DNA of 64,000 nt. It comes from Stemphylium vesicarium (lineage: Eukaryota; Ascomycota; Dothideomycetes; Pleosporales; Pleosporaceae). The stretch covers positions 62,001-126,000 of the forward strand of contig QXCR01000016.1 in assembly GCA_004380135.1 (NCBI GenBank). Reading direction: 5' to 3'. This document shows, piece by piece, positions 54,219 through 64,000 of the stretch. The position numbers and the translations under genes are program-made. The notes beneath the pieces were generated by a model, which worked only from the letters and a program-made list of their open reading frames with translations, searched no databases and was not told the origin of the DNA. Numbering within the stretch: the stretch's first letter is position 1; each line of letters opens with the position of its first letter.

Positions 54219-57129
54219 GCCATGTCATGGATATATGCCAAAGATGAGATCCGATCGATGTTTAGATCATAATATGCATGAAGGTGGCGTCCTGCAGATA
54301 GGAGAAAGTCATCCTGTAGGAAATGCAGTGAGCCTGCACAATTCCTGTAACGCCCTTCCCGATGTTGTATGGTTTAGGCAATAGCATACGCAGTTGAACA
54401 GGCAACTGCCGTCTTCCAGTCCGTCGCGGGGCCCAGGCTCGGAGACGCCGCTGGCGGTGCATCACGCAGGGCATAGCCACCGTAAATCATAACCAACGAA
54501 CTCTGTGTGACCATCGTAGACCACTCTAGGATAAAGGCCCAGTTTTCGTGTCTGGTACGCGCAAGCGCAAGGAGGATATCTGACTCGACAGCATGCGGAA
54601 CGCCGACCAATCAAAATGCTCCGCCCACAAAGCCCCCAACACTCGAGATGTTTCCGAAATGTCGCAAATGACACGCAAAAGCAAGAATGGCTGCTTTGGT
54701 CTCAATATCCGGACTTCCTGTCAGCGCAATGCTTTCGTTTTTCCGTCCGTCTTCATAGAATATGGATGCATGCAAACTACACGGAACTGACCGATGCCTC
54801 GAGGTTGGCTCGGAATCGAATTCAATGCCCGGCTGACCTCGTCGTATCCGAGCATTGCCAAAGATTGATAGAGTACGCCGATCAGCGAGATGACTAGTCC
54901 GTTCTGACTGTGTAAGCCTTGGAAGAGCGAAAACAAGCGACGACCTCGTGAAGGTTATCAACATTGTGTCGCGTCCAGACGAAACTGGGGCGGACCCCTG
55001 TATAGCGTTTGTTTTCTTGTTCTCCCTGCAGCATACAAGCTACGAACCTAGTATTCATCGGCAAAAGGAGCCGCGACCGTCCAGCGAGCCCTTCCGCGGT
55101 AGGAAGTGGGTCGAAGCTTTCCCTGGTGATACTTGCTGTAGGTACCAAAGCGGAAGGAGTAATGCCCTTCATCAGGGACCCGCTTGCGGCGTCAAAACCG
55201 TACGTTAGCTTGACTTCACATGGGCACCCGCTTCAGCCGTGATCCCTAGCGCTCGGTCCGCAGTGGAGGTTGCCCGAGTCCGGCTTTGGAAACATGGCGT
55301 ATCAGCGATTGAAACGCTTGACTCCAAGTGCAACAGCCTCGTGGCATGCGGCTTGTCATGATAGCTTCGTAATGGTCCAGCACTACCTGTGAGCGGTTTA
55401 GATGCGAGTCAAGATAGACCCGATAGACTTTCAGAAAAATAATATTAGTCCCCGACGACTCAGATTATGTACGAGTACTGCATCAGTAGGCTGTATGCGT
55501 AACGCGGTGGAGTTGTCGATAATCCACACAAGGCGGGCTTACATTCGATACGCCATGTGAAAACTTATTCTGTAAGCGTTGCGCGTGTACGAATACTAGA
55601 AATAGACACGGAACGTGTCCTGGCAGCACTGAGACGTCAAGATAGTGTGGTGTGCATGCGCAAGGGGCGACTGCTCTTGGTGCTTGACTAAGGTCAACTG
55701 CCAGCAAGTCAGACTTTCAAAGCAGTCACTCAGCTCACTAATGGTTGCTTCGGAATCCTCCTATGGCAGTGCTTTTAGCCAGTTGTTGGGCTGTGCAGAA
55801 CAGAGCGGCGCGGAAAGCCCTTCGATTGCAGGCTTCCAGAAGGTGCTTTGTTCAGGGTGCGTGCAGTGCGCGTGAACCCCAAATCACATGTGCATCTCGA
55901 TCTTGAAATCCACGGGCGTATTCCTTCAGCTTGTCAGACCACTCTAGCGACCGTGGCTTCAAGGCGTTGCCTCGTACCCTCCATAAATCACAGTACGGTC
56001 CGACTTGAATTCATTGGACGCCTCTGCATATATCCATTAATCTGGGTCCGAGCGATGATCCCTGACTACAGGCATTGCAAGCAGAGACGACACCCACTAT
56101 TATCGACCGGGCGCTGCAAACAGTACTCGAAGAACGTGCAGATGCGAGACCAGTATACTCTATCTTGCGGGGCCTGCTCCGTCAAACCGTACGTGTGGAG
56201 TAATTCCATGGTCTCTCCACAATGACACGAGTCGGTTCGGCCCTACTGCCTCTGGGCGTCGGCATTCGCTTCAGTAGCCTTCAGCTCCTTGTCTTCTCGG
56301 CATGATCTGGAGTCATAGGCTGAGAAGACCTGGACACGATTGACTGGTGTCATGAACCATATGTCATCAATCTTATCGGTCGTTGGCATTGGGTGGGCCC
56401 GAGACGCAGTCATCCCTTCCCTTGCACCGCTTGTACTTTCGTTCCATACTTGACCAGCGCTCATATCCGTCGGCATGTCTTCTGGCCTTACAGCATGACC
56501 GCAACTTGACGGCCCGAAATCTGCAATGCAGACATTGTCTCGAGAAACAAGCTTAATAGTTGCTGTTCTAGTTGGCGCCCAGCAAAGAGGATGGTACATG
56601 TCGAAAGACTTGCAGGTCAGAGTGAATGCGCTAGGCAGCTGGTGTATGTGAAGCGGCGCCCTTGCGGCAAATCAGGGTGACGATTTTCACGCAGCTTCCT
56701 GCCGTTACCGCACGGGAGGATACGCGAAAGCCAGGTGACCCACCCCGTCCACGTCAATAGATCGACGGAGACCAGGCAGAAAGCCTAAGATTCGCTAGCT
56801 GCATGGGAACTCGCGTTGACGAATGGCGCCCCGGTCCGAACGACTAATGGTGGAATTAGTCGTTATCCCTTGAGTGAAACTCAGCACATCCCGCGAATCT
56901 GTTGCTGTGGCGTATGCATCGTGTTACGACAGGAAAGTGGGATAGCGAAGCATCTGCTGTCACATGACGAAACTCAAAGGGGGTCTTCCAGCCTCCAAGG
57001 ATTCTGACCCGGAGTATAAAGACAGAATGGTACCATCAGCTTCTTGCTCTGGTCGCCAGCCTTCACTCCAATTCTTGGTGCCCGTATTGTTGTCGTGATA
57101 GATCTGCTCGTTGAGGAACAATCCTGGAC
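54219..57129. other. 2.9-kb gene-poor region
   Basis: Promoter side of the 901-aa gene. Several short minus-strand frames between 54374 and 55172 are mildly protein-like but could not be joined by convincing introns. One candidate small gene (56243-56599) is listed separately. Confidence 0.35.
56243..56599 (-). CDS. Candidate small hypothetical protein, 118 aa
   Basis: ATG at 56599, mixed composition (TRTATIKLVSRDNVCIADFG, DKIDDIWFMTPVNRVQVFSA) and a charged end (KELKATEANADAQRQ). No domain, signal peptide or splice signal is seen. Listed because its composition is more protein-like than its surroundings; it may be chance. Confidence 0.25.
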   Translation of the reverse strand: MYHPLCWAPTRTATIKLVSRDNVCIADFGPSSCGHAVRPEDMPTDMSAGQVWNESTSGAREGMTASRAHPMPTTDKIDDIWFMTPVNRVQVFSAYDSRSCREDKELKATEANADAQRQ

Positions 57130-57762
57130 ATGTCTACGCAGCCTCTTCCCCAAAGCGCGGACAAGAGTGCCATCTGCACGCGGCTGGGGCTTACTGATCG
57201 TATCCACAAGCTACTACTTGTAAGTCTGTAACCCGTGTTCCGCATACCACAGCTAATCAGTTTTCCCGCACAGAAAGAAGCCGAGGCCGCCCGAGACGCG
57301 CTAAGCAGTAGCCCGTACAGCTTGACGGATCAGTCCAAGGCGGACCCCTCCGTATCTGAGCCCTATAGGTGGGACGAGATCTCCGAGACTGCGAAGCATT
57401 CGCACGTGTTGATGGTAGTCCGCAATGCCTCTGCCGAGACACGCCCTTACTATTATATGGGCCGCTACAAGACCAGTGTCAACGAAGAGAACTGGGTCGC
57501 CAGGTGGTATCTTTGGCATAGCTTTCGCTACAGGTAGGCCAACCAGAGCAACTTTCCGGAGGGTCGGCCGTGCTCATTGATATCAGGGACAACAGACCAA
57601 GGGAAAGACATGCCAATGGTAGCATTGCCAAAGGAGGACGAGGTAAGTAATCCTGCGCGATGTTGTGGCGCAAAACAAAGTGTTACTCGCGGTAACCTGT
57701 TCTGACGCATGGCAGGGACGCAACCATATTACGACCCAGCGCGTGACAATTTCCGCGGATGA
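57130..57762 (+). CDS. Small four-exon protein, 150 aa, unknown family
   Basis: join(57130..57219, 57274..57533, 57587..57642, 57716..57762), introns of 54, 53, 53 and 73 bp minus none unexplained (three introns: 54, 53, 73 bp), all GT..AG and phase-consistent. The protein starts MSTQPLPQSADKSAICTRLG, continues LTDRIHKLLLKEAEAARDAL, then an ordered segment (DEISETAKHSHVLMVVRNAS, ETRPYYYMGRYKTSVNEENW, ARWYLWHSFRYRD), and a basic Gly/Arg/Asn tail ending YYDPARDNFRG. Aromatic residues are dense in the middle. No signal peptide or membrane helix. The consistent splicing is the main evidence; I do not recognise the family. Confidence 0.65.
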
Positions 57763-59112
57763 AAACCACTATCGGCTCAGTTTGCTGGCAATCGGCAAGG
57801 GTCGCTCTTTTTGGTCACATTTGACATATTTGCGACGGTACCATTATTTGTAGATGTCAAGGCTGCCTCGCTCGGTTTGTTGATGCCAGAAGATGCTCGC
57901 AATGTTATTTCGGGTTGTTCGGTATGCTCGCTCATTTTGCAGTGGCAGCTGTGTTTTCTTTCCTACTCTTTAATATCCTTTGCTCATTCCCGGTAGATGT
58001 CCTTCGCTCAGAATTTCGGTTTACGTCAAATGTGCCTCCTCACATTCCTTTCTTGATGGCCTTTGGCCGTAGTCCTTCCCGTGTCTTTGAGTGACAGCAT
58101 TCCTTGATGCTCTTTACGTAGTGATGGTGTACGCGCAATTCCTCTGGTGATGAATGCGGTCCATCCTTGAGCGCCCTGCGTTGCCCCAACTGCCTTGCAC
58201 AGCGAAGATTGAGACGGGGTAAGGATAAGCTTCTCCAAAAGATGGTCGAACTACGCGTTAAGTGGGGCGAAAGCCCAGGCCATGGGCCTAGTGCCGAAGC
58301 TGTCGGAACTGGTAGGAGATGATGGCTCGCTTTGGAAAGCACGATGAACGGTCACTCTTCGGACCTCCATGCCGGCCATGCGGCGCGAACTCTGACAGGG
58401 TCTACTAATGTCTCATAATCGTCAGCATGGGCCAAATCCTCTTCAAAAAAATTACAAATACTAGATCGGAATCTTGATCCTTTTGTAAAACTGCTGTACA
58501 ACTCACCGTAAGAGTAGCGTTGTTCTAGTCAGTCTTGCCGAGCCAGACCACATCTGCCATGGCGAAACATTGACCACTGCAGGACCAGTACATTAAGAGA
58601 CACCATACAAGGGCTCACCGAAAAAATAAGACGGGAAACACAGAGTGACGGCTGCATGCGTTAACGAAACAAGTGACATTTAAAGTCCAAGGCAGCGTTT
58701 GTGCGGACTCCTAGTGACACGACTTCTGATGATCGTCGTGAATAGGCTGGTAGGCGCCACATTGACGTCCCTGCCCCCGCCTTCGTCCGAACGCGCAACT
58801 CGCAAGGGGAGAGCCATGCCGTTTCCTACGATCACCTCAAATCGCGTAGTCAGAGGTACGCAACGCGTGATATGTGCTCACCATGAAAGCTGATCGTCGG
58901 TATTCCAAGTTATGAACAGGATATATTATTTGAAATTTTAGCATGTTGCCAACGGATGCGAAGTCCCACAGATGTCAGAACATTTCAACTTGGCACTTTT
59001 CAAAGACGCTCAACCGCCAATTTGGGATCTACAATGCATGTTCCCTGAACGCCCTTCGCTATGCAAGAGTATGAATAATAGCTCACCAGAAGCCAACGCG
59101 CCGCGGAACGGT
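57763..59112. other. 1.35-kb intergenic region
   Basis: No gene is seen. The right part is the 3' flank of TFB1. Confidence 0.45.
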
Positions 59113-61132
59113 TCAAGCAGTCCCACTTGATGAATTTCGAGCTACTTGTTCCTGAAGCGCCTTCTGGTATTGGCTCCTCGCGGAGTCGATCGCTCGTAGC
59201 AGAGGATCGACAATTTGATTGACGGCCTTTGCCCCTCCTCTGATGGCCTCGGGATCGAACTTCCTCTTTTTCCTTTCTCGTTGGTTGGAGAACTCATTTT
59301 CTCTCCGTGCCTGCTCGATCCTAGCCACCCGATCCGCTTCCGCCATGTCAGCGACCGCTTTGATGCGATCAAGTGACTTGTCAAGGGTTTCAATTAATCT
59401 CGCGATCTCATTTGCGCGATCAGGGTCTCCAGAATAAAAGACAGCCCAGAAGTAATGAAGGAATTCGACTGTGGTGTTGTGTGTCATGGTAAGATTGTCA
59501 AGCACAGCCTCAGACACATGTAATTCTCTCGCTCGCTCACTTGTGGGTATAGACTTGGAGGAAGCGTAGTCGTCGTTGTGCAGGTGGCGTTTTCTGACAG
59601 CCGCGATAATCTGTGAAGAAGCTGCGTTTCGAGATGATCTACTTCCGACCTTTGTTTTCTTGGGAGAAGATTCCTCTTCATCACTACTACTCTCATCGTT
59701 GATTTCGATGGTATTATGAAGGTCAACGCTCGTAGCCTGATTATTGGTGCCCTCAAACCTGCGAAGATCCTGCTGTAAGGTTGATAGCGCCTGCGCAGGG
59801 GTACGCTTCGTGTATGTCGCAGCGCTGGTTGAGGTGTGTACACTCTGTCCAGCAGAGAAGAATCGGCTTTGATCATGTACTCTAAGCACGACTCTGTTAT
59901 CGTCATCTGCGCGCTGGAGATCACGCAATTGAAGCTCCTTGTATGTCTCTTCATCGACCCCGACTGGTCCGTGCCGGCTCGCATCAGAAGGCGGGACTTC
60001 TTTCATCATTTTCTCGCTCATGCGATTCAGAACTCGGAGGATAGGCGCCTTTTCGTAATTGGTTGGGTTCATAGTAAAATCGGGTCGGTTACCTTGCTTC
60101 TGGCTGTGGTTGTTTTCGTTGGCCTCAATGTTGATGAAGTTGGGGATGGAGGCGGCGAGCAAATCCTGTGAGCTGTCTGCTGTTTCATCGTAGCTTAGAT
60201 ACTTGTCAAGCTTTGGATCAGACACATCTTTCTCTTGGATGCGTTCACCCTTGAGCTTCTTCATTAGACGACTGTGAAAGAACCGCTCCCAAAAGTCGCC
60301 TTCGCTGAGTTGTGGCACGTTTTCGTTGTATGCTTTCTGGACTATCGGATGTTGTCTGAAGAGGAGCTCAATTTGCTCTTTGGTCAAGCTTAGCATCAAG
60401 GTGCCGTTAACCGACTTGGATTTAATGACAGATAAGACGTTGTATGTGCCGGTAGCCTGCGACTTCTCCGTGGCGTGTGACCTCAACATATGCACCCGGG
60501 TCGACCAAAACTGCATTGAGAATTGCAAGACGCCGACGGAATCTGGCTTCTCGAGGAGTGCACGATCAAAACGTTGTCGGAGCGCGGGGCTTGAGTTTAG
60601 CAAAGACATTTGCAGTGCCGTATCGGCGAGCAACTTGGCATCGTCGTATGTCTCTTCGTTGCTTTTGCCTGCGGTCGCTACGGTTTGGGCCATGGCCATG
60701 GCAGCTGATGCGCCGCCATCACCGCCGTCTACCTTGGCGAGAGCAGGTGATGGAGAGGGAGCTGCCTGCTGTTTCGAAGCCTCGATCCATTTGCGCAGCG
60801 CACCGGTTATGTTTTGCTGGTCTTCGCGGGCGGTAGCGGAGGTGAAGGTAAGGGTGTGGTTGCCGGCTTGCGGTGATGGCTCCTTGACGACGATCTTGAT
60901 GGAGGCTTTCGCGGCGGTCGCTGGTGTCTGCTGGAGATCTGGGTGCAAGTCAGCCAGCTGTATGGTGGTGTCTGCGGCGACGTGTAGGCGTAGACATACT
61001 CCCAATGTCGGCTATGGCTATGGACAGCGGAGGAAGCGCGCCGCTGGCCGACTTCCAGGCCACCGTCTTGCCATCTACAGAGATGGAGACGGTACCGTCC
61101 TGCTTCTTGTATTGGGCGGCAGCGTCAGCCAT
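59113..61132 (-). CDS. TFB1: TFIIH core subunit p62 (TFB1)
   Basis: Complement(join(59113..60938, 61000..61132)), 652 aa (yeast 642), one 61-bp intron. The N-terminal PH/PTB domain (about 1-115) starts MADAAAQYKKQDGTVSISVD and is completed across the splice as IADIG|NLQQTPATAAK. It includes LTFTSATAREDQQNITGALR. Two BSD domains follow (about 145-270), with QFWSTRVHML and LSEGDFWERFFHSRLMKKLK. Then come a low-complexity acidic stretch (NDESSSDEEESSPKKTK), LTMTHNTTVEFLHYFWAVFY and a C-terminal helix region. TFB1 binds activators and XPG/Rad2 and is part of the TFIIH core used in transcription initiation and nucleotide excision repair. It is divergent from KGD1. Confidence 0.93.
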
Positions 61133-61800
61133 AGCTAGAGGGGGCGGTGGAGGGGTGAGTCGGTGATGCACGGTTCCTTTGAGCCTCACGGCATGCAAGA
61201 CGCGGCAGTAGGATGCTAGCCTAGTTTCGGCTTCCCCAGATTCACGCGCTGCACGTGATGACGCATCAACCTTCCAAGGCTCGACGTGCGACGTTCGACG
61301 TTCGACGTTCGACGTTCGACGTTTGACACTCGCCGCTCGACGCATCTGGCGCATCTCGGATACATATCCGTCCCACACCGTCAGCGCCTGCACAGCGCTG
61401 CATCGTGGTTACATAAGACGGCGGCTGCCATTGGCTGGCGCTGCGAGACTTGTTCCCATATGCGTTCACTTGGTCATGGCCAGTATCGCGGCCAGCAGAG
61501 AGGGGCAGTACAAAGGCACATGTAGAGCGTGCAGCGCCGGTCGCAAGGCACAGGCTGCAGCACGAGGTTGAAAGCGCGCCCCCCGACAAGTACCGGGTGC
61601 TGGGTGTTTGAGGCATTTGAGGCAAATCCAAAGTGCCCTCGATCCACAAGGCGCTAGGCCGGAACACGGGGCCCTACGCATGTGCCATCGGGCTTCCTGA
61701 CTTTGTGCTGCACATTGCTACCGCAGAAGCTCTCTTCTGTACCCCTTCGTCCGCTTGGATGACACGTCTCCCCACCTCCGCTTTGTTATTCTAATCCATC
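61133..61800. promoter_or_regulatory. Divergent promoter region TFB1 / KGD1
   Basis: 668 bp between the two starts, containing a 7-bp tandem repeat (61282-61323) near the TFB1 side. No gene is seen. Confidence 0.45.
61282..61323. repeat. 7-bp tandem repeat CGACGTT, 6 units
   Basis: One CGACGTG unit and five CGACGTT units in exact 7-bp register, followed by a diverged TGACACT. Lies 150 bp upstream of the TFB1 ATG. Confidence 0.9.
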
Positions 61801-64000
61801 ATGTTGCGCAATACTCTGCGCCAGTGCTCTCGCCAGCTCCCGAGCGCCTCAGCGAGAGCAACCTTCACGAGCCTCGCACAGCCATCGAGGGCTGCTATTT
61901 CGACATGTCGTCGGCCGCTTGCGCTTTCGCTTTCGCAGCGCCGCCAATATGCCGTCTCTACAGAGGAGACCAGCAAGGGCGTTGTGCGTAGTGTTCCAGC
62001 CGCGGCTTCAAACTCTTCGTACACAGCTAACCATGACGGCATAGGACCCCAACGACTCGTTTCTCCAAGGCAACACGGCCAACTACATCGATGCCATGTA
62101 CATGCAGTGGAAGCAGGACCCCGAGAGCGTTCACTACTCATGGCAGGTCTACTTCCAGAACATGGAGTCAGGCGACATGCCCGTGTCGCAAGCTTTCCAA
62201 CCGCCGCCGAACATCATGAGCTCGCCCCAGGGTGGTGCGGGCAGGCCGGGAATGGGCATGGCCGCAGCAGAGGGCACCGAGGTCATGAACCATCTCAAGG
62301 TCCAACTGCTCGTGCGAGCATACCAGGCCAGAGGCCACCACAAGGCCAAGATCGACCCGCTGGGCATTCGCTCAGAGGCGGAGCAATTCGGTTACAACAA
62401 GCCCCGTGAGCTCGAGCTGTCGCACTACAACTTCACCGAGAAGGACCTTGAGCAGGACATTGAGCTCGGTCCGGGTATCTTGCCGCGCTTCAGGACCGAG
62501 GAGCGCAAGAAGATGAAGTTGAAGGAGATTATCGAGGCTTGCGAACGTCTGTACTGTGGCTCCTATGGTATTGAATACATCCACATCCCCGACCGAGAGC
62601 AGTGCGACTGGCTCCGTGAGCGCATCGAGGTTCCCACACCCTTCAAGTACTCTGTCGACGAGAAGCGCCGCATTCTGGACCGTCTCATCTGGGGTACCAA
62701 CTTCGAGGCCTTCCTGGCCACCAAATACCCCAACGACAAGCGCTTCGGTCTGGAAGGTGGTGAGAGTTTGATTCCAGGAATGAAGGCCCTGATTGACCGA
62801 AGTGTCGACTTTGGTGTCAAGGACATCGTCATTGGCATGCCTCATCGTGGACGTCTCAACGTGCTCTCCAACGTCGTCAGGAAACCCAACGAGTCCATCT
62901 TCAGTGAATTCGCCGGTACCGCCGAGGCCAACGAAGAGGGTTCGGGTGATGTCAAGTACCATCTCGGTATGAACTTTGAGCGCCCTACGCCATCCGGAAA
63001 GCGTGTGCAGCTCTCCCTGGTCGCTAACCCGTCCCATCTTGAGGCCGAGGATCCCGTTGTACTTGGAAAGACTCGTGCCATTCTGCACTACAACAACGAC
63101 GAAAAGGAGGCTTCTAGCGCCATGGGTGTTCTTTTGCACGGTGATGCCGCCTTCTCTGCCCAAGGTGTCGTGTATGAGACCATGGGTTTCCACCAATTGC
63201 CCAGCTACCACACGGGCGGAACCATTCACATCATCGTCAACAACCAGATTGGTTTCACCACGGACCCTAGGTTCTCGCGCTCTACTCCCTACTGCTCTGA
63301 TATCGCCAAGGCTATCGATGCGCCTGTCTTCCATGTCAATGGTGACGACGTCGAAGCCCTCAACTTCGTTTGCCAGCTTGCTGCCGACTTCCGCGCTGAG
63401 TTCAAGAAGGACGTAGTCATCGACATGGTCTGCTACAGGAAACAAGGTCACAACGAAACTGACCAGCCTTTCTTCACCCAGCCCCTGATGTACAAGAAGA
63501 TCTCGCAACAAGAACAAACCCTAGACATCTACACCAAGAAGCTCCTCGAAGAGAAGACTTTCACTAAGGAGGACATTGACGAGCACAAGGCTTGGGTCTG
63601 GGGCATGCTCGATGAGAGCTTCAGTCGCAGCAAGGACTACGTCCCCAACTCCAAGGAGTGGCTCACCTCAGCATGGAACGGCTTCAAGTCTCCCAAAGAG
63701 CTGGCTACCGAGGTGCTTCCTCATCTGCCGACTGCCATCGAGGAGTCTCAACTAAAGCACATTGCCGAGAAGATTGGAAATGCACCAGAAGACTTCAACG
63801 TTCACAAGAACCTTAAGCGTATCTTGGCTGGCCGCACCAAGACTGTAATGGACGGCAAGAACATTGATATGGCTACAGCAGAAGCACTGGCATTCGGAAG
63901 TCTCTGCATGGAAGGCCACCATGTCCGCGTTTCTGGCCAGGATGTAGAGCGTGGAACCTTCTCTCAGCGCCATGCTGTGCTCCACGACCAGGAGACAGAG
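61801..64000 (+). CDS. KGD1: 2-oxoglutarate dehydrogenase E1 (KGD1), N-terminal ~713 residues, cut by right edge
   Basis: join(61801..61983, 62045..>64000); the 61-bp intron ends ...GCATAG. The presequence MLRNTLRQCSRQLPSASARA is Arg/Ser-rich and mitochondrial. Then DPNDSFLQGNTANYIDAMYM (the E1 N-terminal segment that binds the E2/E3 partners), LRVLLVRAYQ-type LKVQLLVRAYQARGHHKAKI, the substrate-site region GMPHRGRLNVLSNVVRKP, and the ThDP/Mg region VLLHGDAAFSAQGVVYETMG with IIVNNQIGFTTDPRFSRST. No stop before the edge; the full enzyme is about 1040 residues, so a third is missing. It catalyses oxidative decarboxylation of 2-oxoglutarate in the TCA cycle. Confidence 0.95.

Noticed and set aside
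54374..55172. A spliced minus-strand gene from several short frames
   Set aside because: I could not find phase-consistent GT..AG junctions joining them, and no motif emerged.

Overview
The window looks like nuclear DNA of a filamentous ascomycete, most likely a dothideomycete (Pleosporales is my guess, from gene content and not from a search). The support is many short introns (46-80 bp, GT..AG, CTAAC/CTGAC-type branch sites), Zn(II)2Cys6 regulation, a class III chitin synthase, and DUF3176 and DUF2264 families. Gene models below were assembled by hand from reading frames, splice signals and phase agreement. Genes lie on both strands and are individually transcribed.

Layout. 1-3.5 kb: C-terminus of a probable SAPS-family phosphatase regulator (cut by the window edge, with a possible alternative last exon), the dynactin p27 subunit, and a degenerate RING protein followed by a 7-bp minisatellite. 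3.8-9.5 kb: a Zn(II)2Cys6 regulator divergent from a DUF2264 protein, then a small Cys-rich protein. 10-23.6 kb: conserved genes: class III chitin synthase, a DUF218 protein, RIB7 (riboflavin), UBC12 (neddylation), ILV5 (branched-chain amino acids), and an MFS sugar transporter. 23.6-41.5 kb: an accessory region with three DUF3176 membrane-protein paralogues, a secreted repeat-peptide precursor, and two end-to-end pogo/Fot1-type transposons, one carrying a nested 200-bp inverted-repeat insertion. 42-49.3 kb: a multi-pass membrane protein, mitochondrial ribosome recycling factor, an unknown 381-aa protein and a DUF1992/DNAJC28-like mitochondrial protein. 49.3-59 kb: gene-poor, with a 901-aa disordered protein and a four-exon 150-aa protein. 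59-64 kb: TFB1 (TFIIH p62) divergent from KGD1 (2-oxoglutarate dehydrogenase E1), which runs off the right edge.

The most interesting item is the gene at 28518-29183 (minus strand). It encodes a signal peptide followed by seven copies of [G/Y]-RFGTGGRR separated by acidic, proline-rich spacers. This is the architecture of a Kex2-processed repeat peptide (KEP/RiPP-like precursor), and I do not recognise the core. It sits inside the DUF3176 cluster, with one DUF3176 gene convergent 288 bp away. The second highlight is the transposon pair. Element A (34269-36375, 50-bp terminal inverted repeats with one mismatch) and element B (36378-38815) are flanked by TA on each side and share a single TA between them.
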